A stretch of DNA of 64,000 nt from an uncultured Marinifilum sp. (GCF_963677195.1 NZ_OY781918.1:2902923-2966922), one strand, 5' to 3'. Positions 41,808 to 50,344 are shown, counted from the stretch's first letter. Translations and numbers: made by a program. The notes: a model not told the origin generated them from the sequence alone.

Positions 41808-42905
41808 ATGAAAAAGCATGATATGAAAGCATCCTATATTTTTTTATTGACTTTGTTTATTTTTCCATTGTCGCTACTGGCACAAAAAACTGTTTATTTA
41901 AACGAAAAATGGCTTTCTGTAGAAAAAGAGAATGCTACTTATTATAGTATGATTTTTACCATAGAAGAGGGAAAGGTTAGAGTTAAAGATTATAAGTTAG
42001 ATGGTACTATTTTGTCTGAAACAGATTATGTTGCTGTAGCAGATAATATTGATTGGAATAGATTGTATGAAGAAGGTTTTCATAATTCGGCCATAGAGAA
42101 TGGAAATTGTATAGAGTATTATTTAACGGGAAGTAAGAAAAAGCAATTCGAATACCATAAAGGAGTCCAGAATGGAGGAATTAAAGTTTGGAATGAATCG
42201 GGAAACTTAATTCGCGAATATAGTGCTATAAACCATATTGCTAATGGAAAATATTTAGAATATTTTGATAGCGGTATTACCAGTTATTCTGTAAATTTTA
42301 AAAATGATAGTTTAAATGGTCCAGCAGTGTATTATCATACCAATGGAAAAATATCGCAGGAAGGAATTTTTAAAAAAGGAAATAAAATTGGTAAATGGTT
42401 GTATTGGAATGAGAAAGGAGAGGAATTAGGATCGGAAGTATACAGAGAAAGATTTTTTATATCTGGTCCAGATATTAGTCTATATTTTCCTGAAGGATAT
42501 TGGTGTTTAACCGATCAATTTAAGGAAAAAGGCCAAATGAACTTTACCTTTGCAAGAAGAGGAAGTAATAAAGGAATAAAAACAGACTTTACGCCTAATA
42601 GTATTCTTTCCCTAGAATTTGTAGGAGAGGAGAGTAATTTGGTCGATTATTCATCTTTTCGCAGAAGAAGTTTATCTGTTGATATTCATAAGGTGATTAC
42701 CAAAGAGCAAAATTTGTTTTCCTTGCCAAATTCTATGGGTTATCTGGGAACTTATTTAGATAATGATAAAAATAAACACAGTGTAATTATTGTACATTCT
42801 ATTCAGAAAGGAATTGGAATTGAATACATTATAGATGTACGACAAGAAGATTATGAGAATTTTAAGAAAGAGGCAGTTTATATGCTTCGATCTATGAAAA
42901 ATTAG
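41808..42905 (+). CDS. Exported YwqK/MORN-type repeat protein
   Basis: 365 residues with a signal peptide (MKASYIFLLTLFIFPLSLLA, starting at Met 6; Met 1 at 41808 or Met 6 at 41823 may be the start). Residues about 95-215 contain repeats of the kind 'NG..YY..G......F..G...G....Y...G' (GNCIEYYLTGSKKKQFEYHK, GKYLEYFDSGITSYSVNF, GPAVYYHTNGKISQEGIFKK, GKWLYWNEKGEE), as in MORN/YwqK families. The last 150 residues are unrecognised. Such proteins are often named 'toxin-antitoxin system YwqK family antitoxin', but the export signal and lack of a toxin gene argue against that here. Confidence 0.72.
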   Translation: MKKHDMKASYIFLLTLFIFPLSLLAQKTVYLNEKWLSVEKENATYYSMIFTIEEGKVRVKDYKLDGTILSETDYVAVADNIDWNRLYEEGFHNSAIENGNCIEYYLTGSKKKQFEYHKGVQNGGIKVWNESGNLIREYSAINHIANGKYLEYFDSGITSYSVNFKNDSLNGPAVYYHTNGKISQEGIFKKGNKIGKWLYWNEKGEELGSEVYRERFFISGPDISLYFPEGYWCLTDQFKEKGQMNFTFARRGSNKGIKTDFTPNSILSLEFVGEESNLVDYSSFRRRSLSVDIHKVITKEQNLFSLPNSMGYLGTYLDNDKNKHSVIIVHSIQKGIGIEYIIDVRQEDYENFKKEAVYMLRSMKN

Positions 42906-42912
42906 TATAAAC

Positions 42913-42938
42913 AAAAAGGACAGCTCGCTGTCCTTTTT
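42913..42938. terminator. Bidirectional terminator between convergent genes
   Basis: AAAAAGGACAGC / GCTGTCCTTTTT with a nominal 2-nt loop. A and T runs on both sides serve both converging transcripts (YwqK-repeat gene and lipoprotein gene). Confidence 0.92.
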
Positions 42939-42940
42939 GT

Positions 42941-43702
42941 TTAATTTCCTAATATTATTTTTCGAACCAGAGGTTCCGGGTCTACGGAATCAACATCCAT
43001 ATTACAACCTATTTTAAAAATTAAACCATTGTACCAGGCATAGTATTGATAAGAGCCAGTTGATTCTTTATACATGCGTTTTTCATCTTCGTTGTAGTTG
43101 TAATAATCGAACATTCTTGGCCAAAAATTATCAATCGATTTTGGAAGGTAGTACAATGATAATTCATCGGTGAGTTCGAGGATCTCATATTTTCTTTTTT
43201 CTAAATCTTCATCTAAACTAGTCAGCTCTTCTTCTGTCATACTTTCGAAAGGATTCTCGGGATATTCAGTAATGGATACAATAAAAAAATCCTGAAAGTT
43301 AGTATCGTAGCCTTCATCATTTTCTAAATAAGAAAATTGAATTTGAAAAACCAGTTTGTTAAATGCATTCCATGAAGTTACAATATTCGACTCTATTGTG
43401 CCAGGCACAAAAGGAAGATCAGATGTGGAAATTAAACTAAATTTATCCTTCATTTCGCTCGGAATTCTGTTTAAGCCTTCGGATAAACTTGTAGGAATAT
43501 AAAATGTTATTTTCTCCCTTTCCTTTAATATGTTAAAATCGTAATTATAGGTATGATCATAACCTGTTACTTCGCCTAATCCCACTAGTAATTCCTGGTT
43601 TTGATCAATAAAACCTGTGCGTTTTTCACTTTCCGAGCAGGATGTTATTCCTATAAAAATCAATAAAATAGAAAAAAAGCGGTAAGATTTTTTAATATTC
43701 AT
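42941..43702 (-). CDS. Hypothetical lipoprotein
   Basis: 253 residues from the ATG at 43702 (MNIKKSYRFFSILLIFIGIT), which gives a normal lipoprotein signal with lipobox GITSC; the longer frame from 43744 would spoil the signal. The mature part is acidic and rich in Asp, Glu and Tyr, with no motif I recognise. It contains a WPRMFDYYNYNEDEKR stretch and ends DVDSVDPEPLVRKIILGN. It is expected on an envelope membrane facing the periplasm or surface. It converges with the YwqK-repeat gene across a shared terminator, and the M28 peptidase gene lies 135 bp upstream on the same strand. Confidence 0.65.
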   Translation of the reverse strand: MNIKKSYRFFSILLIFIGITSCSESEKRTGFIDQNQELLVGLGEVTGYDHTYNYDFNILKEREKITFYIPTSLSEGLNRIPSEMKDKFSLISTSDLPFVPGTIESNIVTSWNAFNKLVFQIQFSYLENDEGYDTNFQDFFIVSITEYPENPFESMTEEELTSLDEDLEKRKYEILELTDELSLYYLPKSIDNFWPRMFDYYNYNEDEKRMYKESTGSYQYYAWYNGLIFKIGCNMDVDSVDPEPLVRKIILGN

Positions 43703-43837
43703 AATTCTGGGTTTATAAAATTCATTCATGAACAATACAAACATACGTAAAAAAAGAATTTATGTTATGTTTTTTGTTTAATATTTAATCGTAAAAAATT
43801 GAAGTTTTCTTAAACAAACCAAACAAAGGCAGACATA

Positions 43838-45355
43838 TTATTTTTCACCTGCTAATTCTAGGGCTGTGAGAAAAATAAGGCTACTAACTTTTTTTATCGA
43901 TTCATAATTAATTTTATCGGCAGTATCGCTTGTTTTATGATAATCATTATGCATACCATTAAAGTAAAAAATGGCAGGAATTTTCTGATCTACAAAAGAT
44001 GCCTGATCTGATGCTGAATACAGAAAATTATCGGGAGTGTCGAATTTATAATCAAGATTTAAATGAGGATAAATACGGTTAATACTGTCGGATATATTTT
44101 TTAATTTTGGATTTAAATCATTTGTTCCTAAAAGATAAATTGAATTGTTATTTGTGTGGTTTTTATCTTTTCTTCCAAGCATATCGATATTTAAATTGGC
44201 TTTAATTTTATGTATGGGAACTGTGTTGGTAGACACAAAATATTTAGAACCAAGCAAACCTTTTTCTTCTCCGGTAAAAGCAGCAAAAACAATACTTTTA
44301 TCAAGCTTAAATCCCATATCAACAGCTTCTTTAATTTTTCTTGCAATTTCTATTAATGCGGCAGTTCCCGAGGCATTATCATTGGCGCCATAATAAATTT
44401 TATCGCCTTTTATACCCAAATGGTCATAATGTGCCGATATAACAATAAATTCATTCTTTTTGCTTTTACCAGGAATACAGGCCAGTACATTTTCTGTAGG
44501 TATTTTTAAAAATTGTTCTGCAAATTTTAATTCTATCGAAATATCAGAACTAGCCCTATCGCAATTAATATTTTTAATGGCACATTTTTTTAGGTCTTTT
44601 AATTTAATTTGAAGAATTTCAGCAGCCATTTCTGCATCAATAGGGCCTTGTAATGTACTTTTAGCATTGTTGTACATCGAATAGTGTTTAGGGCTTTTAA
44701 TGGAATCGAAGGGGTTTTTTGTGGGGAATTTATCCGGATTTAACTTTAATCTGTTAGAAAGAACGGATTGTTGTCTTTTTATTATATTTTGAATTTGATG
44801 TGGATTTTCGGGATTACAAAAAAAGATAAGCTTGCTTCCTGTTTCTTTTATTATATCGTTCGATTTCATTGCTCCGGCATATAGGTTTCTTGTTACAAAA
44901 AGAACAGCTTTATCTGAGAAATCTTTACCTAAATAGCTGCTATCTTTTGCAGTTCCTATAAATTCTATTTTTAAGTTTTTATTGTGAAAATCAGAAAATC
45001 CAGAAAGCATAAAATGTTCATAATGCTTGTATGTTTTATTATTGAATACGATTTTAGCACACGGAGCAAGTACTTTATATACTTTAAAATTTTGAAAGTA
45101 TGCTAAGCTATCTAAAGTTAATTCTAAATTGGTAATATTGGCCTGTTTAAAGGCTTTATAAATATATTTGGCAGCTCGTTTCTGACCAATTTTACCTGTT
45201 TCACGTCCTTCCATTTTTGCCGATGCAAGTTCTGTTAAATCTTTTTTAATATTATCTATTGATATTGTTTTTGAAAGATCTGTAATATTTAGATTTTGAC
45301 TTGATAATTGGATACTTATAAAAATGCAGATGAAGAAAATTATCGTTCTATTCAT
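43838..45355 (-). CDS. Exported M28 family zinc aminopeptidase
   Basis: 505 residues with signal peptide ending SIQLSSQ. The two-zinc site of M28 is complete: His/Asp in ISAHYDHLGI, Asp in YGANDNASGTAAL, Glu-Glu in FTGEEKGLLGS, Asp in NIDMLGRKD, and His in NDYHKTSDTADKINY. Residues about 90-250 include a PA-like inserted domain (KAVLFVTRNLYAG). It removes N-terminal residues from peptides in the periplasm or outside. It is divergent from the exported PIMT gene with 168 bp between starts. Confidence 0.92.
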   Translation of the reverse strand: MNRTIIFFICIFISIQLSSQNLNITDLSKTISIDNIKKDLTELASAKMEGRETGKIGQKRAAKYIYKAFKQANITNLELTLDSLAYFQNFKVYKVLAPCAKIVFNNKTYKHYEHFMLSGFSDFHNKNLKIEFIGTAKDSSYLGKDFSDKAVLFVTRNLYAGAMKSNDIIKETGSKLIFFCNPENPHQIQNIIKRQQSVLSNRLKLNPDKFPTKNPFDSIKSPKHYSMYNNAKSTLQGPIDAEMAAEILQIKLKDLKKCAIKNINCDRASSDISIELKFAEQFLKIPTENVLACIPGKSKKNEFIVISAHYDHLGIKGDKIYYGANDNASGTAALIEIARKIKEAVDMGFKLDKSIVFAAFTGEEKGLLGSKYFVSTNTVPIHKIKANLNIDMLGRKDKNHTNNNSIYLLGTNDLNPKLKNISDSINRIYPHLNLDYKFDTPDNFLYSASDQASFVDQKIPAIFYFNGMHNDYHKTSDTADKINYESIKKVSSLIFLTALELAGEK

Positions 45356-45444
45356 AATAAGAAGATGTTAATAATGATTTTCAGTAATTTGAAATTAATA
45401 AATATAATTGCCAATTGGCAGTATAAAGTCTTTTTTTGTTTTTT

Positions 45445-45477
45445 ACAGGTAATTCTAAGGAGGTATATTTTACCTGT
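45445..45477. other. Inverted repeat enclosing an AAGGAGGT sequence
   Basis: ACAGGTAA (45445-45452) pairs with TTACCTGT (45470-45477). The 17-nt loop contains AAGGAGGT, a perfect anti-SD complement, though no start codon follows at the usual distance. It lies in the divergent region between the M28 and PIMT genes. Confidence 0.4.
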
Positions 45478-45523
45478 CTTTGATATAATAATATCGTAAC
45501 TTTATAAAAAATAAGATGTTTTT

Positions 45524-46243
45524 ATGAGTGCAAAATTGTACATCGGTTTATTGGTGATATTTTTGAGTTTTGCATTTTCTCAGAAGCAGAACAATAAAAT
45601 TATGGATTTCGAAAAAAATCGCATAAATATGCTTGCTGAACAAATTACATCTAGGGGAATATCAGATAGCGATGTAATAAAAGCAATGAAAAAAGTTGAA
45701 CGACATTTATTTGTTCCTCTTAATTTGCAAGCTTATGCTTATAAGGACAGACCTTTGCCCATTGGTTATAATCAAACTATTTCTCAGCCATATATCGTAG
45801 GTTTAATGTCGCAACTGCTTAATACTAATAAGGATGAGAAAATTTTAGAGATTGGAACTGGTTCGGGATATCAGGCTGCAATATTAGGAGAATTATGCGG
45901 ACAGGTTTATAGTATCGAGATTATAGAACCTTTACAAAAACGAGCTGCCTATATATTAGATTCTATTGGTTATAAAAATGTTCATACAAAATGTGGCGAT
46001 GGCTATTTGGGTTGGCCAACTCAAGCTCCTTTCGATGCAATTATTGTTACCTGTTCGCCAAGCAGGATTCCTGAGCCATTAATTGAGCAATTGGCAGAAG
46101 GAGGACGGATGGTAATTCCTGTTGGACTAAAAAGTGTTAAAAAATTAGTACTGTTAAAAAAGAAAAATGGAGAAATAAGCAAGCAAAGTGTGATATCTGT
46201 TCGTTTTGTTCCAATGGTAGATGAAAAAGGGAATTCGTACTAA
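45524..46243 (+). CDS. pcm: Protein-L-isoaspartate O-methyltransferase with signal peptide
   Basis: 239 residues. The catalytic domain is complete: RHLFVPLNLQAYAY, PIGYNQTISQPYIVGLM, SAM-binding LEIGTGSGYQ (108-117), VYSIEIIEPL, GDGYLGWP and FDAIIVTCSP. It methylates isoaspartyl residues to start their repair. Unlike cytoplasmic Pcm (about 210 residues) it begins MSAKLYIGLLVIFLSFAFSQ, a likely cleavable signal peptide. An internal Met 27 (MDFEKNRINML) would give an ordinary 213-residue cytoplasmic enzyme. Which start is used decides the location. The stop of the preceding divergent region and the reading frame favour neither. Confidence 0.88.
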   Translation: MSAKLYIGLLVIFLSFAFSQKQNNKIMDFEKNRINMLAEQITSRGISDSDVIKAMKKVERHLFVPLNLQAYAYKDRPLPIGYNQTISQPYIVGLMSQLLNTNKDEKILEIGTGSGYQAAILGELCGQVYSIEIIEPLQKRAAYILDSIGYKNVHTKCGDGYLGWPTQAPFDAIIVTCSPSRIPEPLIEQLAEGGRMVIPVGLKSVKKLVLLKKKNGEISKQSVISVRFVPMVDEKGNSY

Positions 46244-46269
46244 AAATTATTTAACACAATTGTTTTAAT

Positions 46270-46662
46270 TTATTCTTTCAGGTAGGCCAAACTTCTCTCC
46301 AATTTCTTTTTTATTTCGTTGGCAAACGGCTGAAGATTTTCATTTTCTATTACATCAAAAGCAATGGTAGGATCCATAACAGAAATATCCACATGTCCGT
46401 TATCTTGTTCAATAACGGTTACATTGCAAGGCATCATTATTCCAATTTGATCTTCAACCTGAAAAGCTTTATATGCAAAAGTAGGATTACAGGCACCTAA
46501 AATACGATAGTTTTTAAAATCAACATTTAGTTTTTCTTTTAGAGTTGATTTAACATCTATTTCGGTTAATATACCAAACCCTTCTGTTTTTAGGGCTTTT
46601 GTAATAAGCTCTAAAGCTTTGTTAAACTCATAATTAGTTCTAAGGCTTATATAATAACTCAT
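46270..46662 (-). CDS. DUF302 family protein
   Basis: 130 residues with no signal peptide. DUF302 motifs are clear: YEFNKALELITKALKTEGFG, EIDVKSTLKEKLNVDFKNYR, ILGACNPTFAYKAFQVEDQI, GIMMPCNVTVIEQDNG and VSVMDP-like ISVMDPTIAF. The two conserved Cys in GACNP and MPCNV are kept. The domain is widespread, dimeric, and of unknown activity, sometimes linked to redox or metal stress. It lies between PIMT (convergent) and a DoxX-like gene on the same strand. Confidence 0.88.
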   Translation of the reverse strand: MSYYISLRTNYEFNKALELITKALKTEGFGILTEIDVKSTLKEKLNVDFKNYRILGACNPTFAYKAFQVEDQIGIMMPCNVTVIEQDNGHVDISVMDPTIAFDVIENENLQPFANEIKKKLERSLAYLKE

Positions 46663-46720
46663 TAGTGCAAATTTTGGTTTAATTACAAATCATAAAAAAA
46701 TAAACAATCCTAAAAATAAA

Positions 46721-47221
46721 TTAAATGTCCATATCAAAACGTTTATCCTTTAAACCTTTTCGAGGCGACATATCGCAAGCTTTAAATAAAATCCATATCA
46801 ACATAATGTAAGCGATAATTCTGATATATCCAAGTACTGGTTCATATTCTGGACCAAGTGGCCCATGGATATATTTTGTTAACATGATAATGCTTAGAGG
46901 AATAAATAGAGCTAGAAGTATCATTAAAAAAATTGCAGCTTCGCGATGAACACGTCTTATTAATAAGCCAACACCACATATAATTTGAATAAATCCTGAA
47001 ATAGTTATTACATTGTATGTTGATTTAAAAATAGAGGTAAATAAATAGCTGAAAAACGAAGGGAGCATAATATATAAAGCACCTATTGTAATTGCAGCAA
47101 TTCCAAATGAAAAACGCAAATGCTGATTTTTAGTAAATTGTCTTAGATAGGAATTATATTTAGCTGTAAACCAAATTATAATATATATGATGAATATGGT
47201 ACAAATGTAAAGCATCGGCAA
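46721..47221 (-). CDS. DoxX-like four-helix membrane protein
   Basis: 166 residues; start at 47221 or Met 3. Four to five hydrophobic helices: an N-terminal IYIIIWFTA anchor, FSFGIAAITIGALYIMLPSF, ISGFIQIICGVGLLIRRVHR, EAAIFLMILLALFIPLSIIM and IRIIAYIMLIWILF. The '..GFIQIICGVGLL.RR.....A..L' run resembles DoxX/DoxD family proteins, which are linked to redox metabolism in the membrane. Assignment is moderate. It is preceded by a good promoter and ends 58 bp before the DUF302 gene, so the two may be co-transcribed. Confidence 0.65.
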   Translation of the reverse strand: MPMLYICTIFIIYIIIWFTAKYNSYLRQFTKNQHLRFSFGIAAITIGALYIMLPSFFSYLFTSIFKSTYNVITISGFIQIICGVGLLIRRVHREAAIFLMILLALFIPLSIIMLTKYIHGPLGPEYEPVLGYIRIIAYIMLIWILFKACDMSPRKGLKDKRFDMDI

Positions 47222-47249
47222 TTGTTTTTAATTCTATTTCGGTTCTTAT

Positions 47250-47281
47250 TCAAGATACAAATTTGTTGCTCTGCTTGCAAA
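47250..47281 (-). promoter_or_regulatory. Promoter of the DoxX-like gene
   Basis: On the minus strand TTTG (47281-47278), 20 nt, then TATCTTGA (47257-47250), one mismatch from the -7 consensus. The leader to the start at 47221 is about 20 nt. Confidence 0.6.
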
Positions 47282-47300
47282 TTGATAAGTATGAAAAAAA

Positions 47301-47325
47301 AATGCCATATCCTAAGATACGGCAT
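47301..47325 (-). terminator. Terminator of the blaI-blaR1-like operon
   Basis: AATGCCGTATC / GATATGGCATT on the minus strand (one mismatch) with a 4-nt loop, followed by nine T. Confidence 0.9.
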
Positions 47326-47346
47326 TTAACAATACTAATACTCGAT

Positions 47347-49641
47347 TTATTTTTTTAATGTAATTTCAATTACTCCATTTTTAGCTTTTTCACCATATTT
47401 CTCAATAGCTGTTTTTCCCTTGTAAACATTTACTGATTCTATATCATGCTTATCAATTTTTTTGAGTTTTTTCTCACTTATTTTTTTCCCATTTAAAATG
47501 TAAATAGGAGCATTTTTTCCGGCTTTACCTTTAATTTTAATAAGATCTGCTTTTTCAGCTTTAGATTTTATTAGGATTACTCCGTTTTCACCTTCTTTCC
47601 CATATATAGCAGTTGCCGATTTATCTTTAAGAATGTTTATATTTTTAATTGTCTCTGGATCAATATCATCCATAGATTTTAAATCAGTTTTTTTGCCATC
47701 TATAATGAATAAAGGTTTGTTTTTTGCCTTGTGCCAAATTTTGGATTTAACTTCCCGAGAATCATCATCTTTCGATTCTATGATTATAACTTCGTCTTCG
47801 GCATACATTTTTTTTGCTTGCTTTCCTTTATATACAAAAACATTCTTAATTTCATTTTCATTAATTGTATCGATAGCTTCTTTCGATAATTCTTTACCAT
47901 CAACAATATAAAGAGGCATTTTGTTAATAGATTCCTTTATTTTTACTTGAGATAAATCTACAGAATCTTTACTTGTTTCATATTTTACAATTATTACCTC
48001 ATTGCTGTTGTTAAAATTGTATTTATCATTTATAGAGTTTGGTGTTTTAGTAATTATTTCTATTAAACCATTTTCGCTATTCTTGCCGTATTTAAGGCTT
48101 GTGGCTTTATCTTTTATAACATTAATGCTAGATATGATATTTGGGTCTATATTTTCTAAATATGAGTATGCTTGCTTTTCCCCATTAACAATAATAAGCG
48201 GATGTTTTTCGCTTAGTTTCGATTTAATAAAAATATTGGTACTTATCTGATTAGAATCGGCACTTGCTTTTAACTGATTTTCTAATTGCTCTCGATATTC
48301 TTGTGAGTTAACTGTTTTTAGACTTTTTTCCAGTTCTAACTTATTTTTTTTGTTTTCTTTTTGAGCTTCAGAAATAATTTTTAGTTGTTCTTCTATAATC
48401 TCGTCGACTTTTATTTGCACATTTTTTTTAGAAATTAATGAATCTGCAGAGCCATTTATATCAATATCTAATTCATTTTCTGATTGATTTACAATGGTAT
48501 CATTAAATTCATTTTTACGATTGCTAAGAATTGCAAGCTTGCTATTGGGCGAATTTGCTTGTAAACTTAGCATATCTTTTGCATTGATATTCGAAAAGAA
48601 TTGTTTTCCAGGAAATAGGTTTCCAGATACTGCGAAATTGGAAACTAAGATTAATCCTGTAAAAAGAAAAACAAATAAGCCGCTTAAAAGATACTTTTCT
48701 AACTGTGTAGATTGTTTTGTTTTTCGGCGAAGAATTCTTTGCACACGATTTAAAATATTATCCTTTTTACCAGATAAACTCAATACCAATTCATACCTTT
48801 TTTTTCTAATTGCTTCCATATTATTTAATGCTTTAATTAGGCTAACTGATTCACCACAAACCTTTACCGCAAGATCGTCACATAAGTGTTCTCTTTCGGC
48901 ATTAACCACAGAAGATAGCCACCAAACAACAGGATGATAGAAAAATAGCAATTCAAGAATACCTTGAATAAACTGAAGCAGATAATCGTGACGCTTTATG
49001 TGCGCCAACTCGTGAGCTATAATAATTTCCAGCTGATTATCTGGAATTCCGCTTAGCATGGAAACCGGTAATAATACAACTGGTTTAAAATATCCGATAA
49101 GAGAAGGAACCTGAACGTAACCCGATTCCTTAAAAATAATTTTATTTTTTAATTCGAATTTTTTAATTAATTGTTCAGCTATTATCCTGGTTTTAGTATT
49201 AACAGGATAGGCCAAATGTTTTTTCATTTTTAGAGTTCTGAAATAACTAATTGTCATTTGTAAGGATAAAACACAAACGCCAACAATATAAATATTTACC
49301 AAAAGAGGAATGTAGCTGTCAATTTTTATGCTTTTTAAACTCCAAATATCCGAATTGCCACTTGAATTTAGTAAGTGCAGCAGTAAATCTGATGAAATAT
49401 TAGTGCTTGCCTCACTAATGGGTATCGATTTATAGGTGTAATGTATGAATGTAATTATCGAACTCAGGAAAATAAATAACAAACCTAAGGTCGAAACTGT
49501 ATATCTTATTTTAGCATTATCTTTTGATACGAATTGTAGTATTAGAAAAATAATAAGCCCATATATTCCAATTTGCCAAACAGAGTGTAACAATGTCCAT
49601 CCTGTTGCTATAATCAACTGGTGTAGTTCTAAATTATTCAT
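47347..49641 (-). CDS. BlaR1/MecR1-like M56 metallopeptidase with TonB-plug-like repeats
   Basis: 764 residues. The N-terminal part has about four transmembrane helices (12-40, 46-68, 110-131, 316-334) and an M56 peptidase domain with the zinc motif HELAH (210-214) and NAEREHLCDD (247-256). This matches BlaR1, which senses a ligand outside and cleaves BlaI inside. The penicillin-binding sensor domain of BlaR1 is absent. In its place come a coiled-coil-like segment (410-460) and four repeats (about 480-532, 575-623, 641-694, 711-763) resembling the plug motif of SusC-type receptors ('I.DGK....L..I.P..I.SI.V.KDK.A...YG..G.NGVI.I..K'). The blaI-like gene overlaps its start by 8 bp. What it senses is unknown. 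Confidence 0.9.
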   Translation of the reverse strand: MNNLELHQLIIATGWTLLHSVWQIGIYGLIIFLILQFVSKDNAKIRYTVSTLGLLFIFLSSIITFIHYTYKSIPISEASTNISSDLLLHLLNSSGNSDIWSLKSIKIDSYIPLLVNIYIVGVCVLSLQMTISYFRTLKMKKHLAYPVNTKTRIIAEQLIKKFELKNKIIFKESGYVQVPSLIGYFKPVVLLPVSMLSGIPDNQLEIIIAHELAHIKRHDYLLQFIQGILELLFFYHPVVWWLSSVVNAEREHLCDDLAVKVCGESVSLIKALNNMEAIRKKRYELVLSLSGKKDNILNRVQRILRRKTKQSTQLEKYLLSGLFVFLFTGLILVSNFAVSGNLFPGKQFFSNINAKDMLSLQANSPNSKLAILSNRKNEFNDTIVNQSENELDIDINGSADSLISKKNVQIKVDEIIEEQLKIISEAQKENKKNKLELEKSLKTVNSQEYREQLENQLKASADSNQISTNIFIKSKLSEKHPLIIVNGEKQAYSYLENIDPNIISSINVIKDKATSLKYGKNSENGLIEIITKTPNSINDKYNFNNSNEVIIVKYETSKDSVDLSQVKIKESINKMPLYIVDGKELSKEAIDTINENEIKNVFVYKGKQAKKMYAEDEVIIIESKDDDSREVKSKIWHKAKNKPLFIIDGKKTDLKSMDDIDPETIKNINILKDKSATAIYGKEGENGVILIKSKAEKADLIKIKGKAGKNAPIYILNGKKISEKKLKKIDKHDIESVNVYKGKTAIEKYGEKAKNGVIEITLKK
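47353..48204 (-). repeat. Four tandem TonB-plug-like repeats in the BlaR1-like protein
   Basis: Protein-level repeats of about 50 residues. Units 1, 3 and 4 keep the pattern: a hydrophobic VNGE/IDGK/LNGK start, a DP/DK-I turn, an INVIKDK/INILKDK/VNVYKGK strand, then KYGK/IYGK/KYGE and ENGLIEI/ENGVILI/KNGVIEI. Unit 2 is decayed and lacks the YG..G.NG part. DNA identity between units is low, so the duplication is old. Confidence 0.75.
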
Positions 49642-50032
49642 TGCTCTGTTTTAGATCTGTGTTTTCAATATTATCTATTAATTCACGAATTTTATCGAGT
49701 TCTTCGGAACTGCATTTCTTATTGCCTAAAGCTTGCAAAACCATTCTCGAGGTAGAACCGTGAAATAGAGTAGAGATGAATTTATCGATTAATTGATTTT
49801 TTGTTTCACATTCTTCCACAATAGCCTCATAAATATGTGTTCGCGATTTTTTATCTCGTTGCAGCATATTTTTATCCGTCATAATTTGCATCACTTTAAG
49901 GGTGGTTGTGTAGCCTACATTTCTTCCTGACTTTAATTTTTCGTTAACAAAACGAACTGTAGACGGACCATAAGTCCATAAAACTTGCAAAATTTCTAAT
50001 TCTGCGTCGGTTGGCTTAATCTTCTTTGGCAT
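49634..50032 (-). CDS. BlaI/MecI/CopY family transcriptional repressor
   Basis: 132 residues. N-terminal winged helix: PTDAELEILQVLWTYGPSTV, then VGYTTTLKVMQIMTDKNMLQ and KKSRTHIYEAIV, followed by a dimerisation part (TKNQLIDKFISTLFHGSTSR). It is the usual partner of a BlaR1-type peptidase, which cleaves it to relieve repression. The gene precedes and overlaps the sensor gene by 8 bp. Its promoter carries three copies of TACGAW-N4-TTCGTA, which I infer to be its operators. Confidence 0.93.
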   Translation of the reverse strand: MPKKIKPTDAELEILQVLWTYGPSTVRFVNEKLKSGRNVGYTTTLKVMQIMTDKNMLQRDKKSRTHIYEAIVEECETKNQLIDKFISTLFHGSTSRMVLQALGNKKCSSEELDKIRELIDNIENTDLKQSNE

Positions 50033-50051
50033 TTTGTGGTGAATTCTATTA

Positions 50052-50123
50052 TACGATTAATTTCGTAGATAAAAATATACGAAACTTTTCGTACTTCAAA
50101 ATTTTATTACGAAAAACTTCGTA
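50052..50123. promoter_or_regulatory. Three operators and promoter of the blaI-like operon
   Basis: Three 16-bp inverted repeats: TACGAT-TAAT-TTCGTA (50052-50067), TACGAA-ACTT-TTCGTA (50078-50093) and TACGAA-AAAC-TTCGTA (50108-50123), with centres 26 and 30 bp apart. On the minus strand TTTG (50100-50097), 19 nt, TATTTTTA (50077-50070) form a near-consensus promoter, and the middle repeat fills the spacer exactly. The ATG is 20 bp past the last repeat. BlaI/MecI proteins are known to bind TACA/TGTA-type dyads, so TAC...GTA arms are consistent. Confidence 0.82.
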
Positions 50124-50344
50124 TTTAAATGGTAAATTGTAATATTTAGGCAATTATAAGGCTTTTTTAAACGTTTTAGCTAGACTTTAATTTTCGTTAT
50201 TTCCCGCTTTTTTTGTATTTTATAATAAAGTATTGTTTTTAACGGAAAAGGAAGAAAAGGAAACAAAACTCTCAATCGGAAAATCCGGTTAAAGGTTAAA
50301 CGCCTTACTATACAAATCAAATTTAAACCATAGAACCCAAAATT

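Noticed and set aside
41808..42905. Antitoxin of a toxin-antitoxin pair (common YwqK label)
   Set aside because: The protein has a signal peptide, is 365 residues long and has no toxin gene beside it.
48494..48937. 147-codon plus-strand frame opposite the BlaR1-like gene
   Set aside because: It lies entirely inside the well-supported sensor gene on the other strand and has no motif or initiation context.
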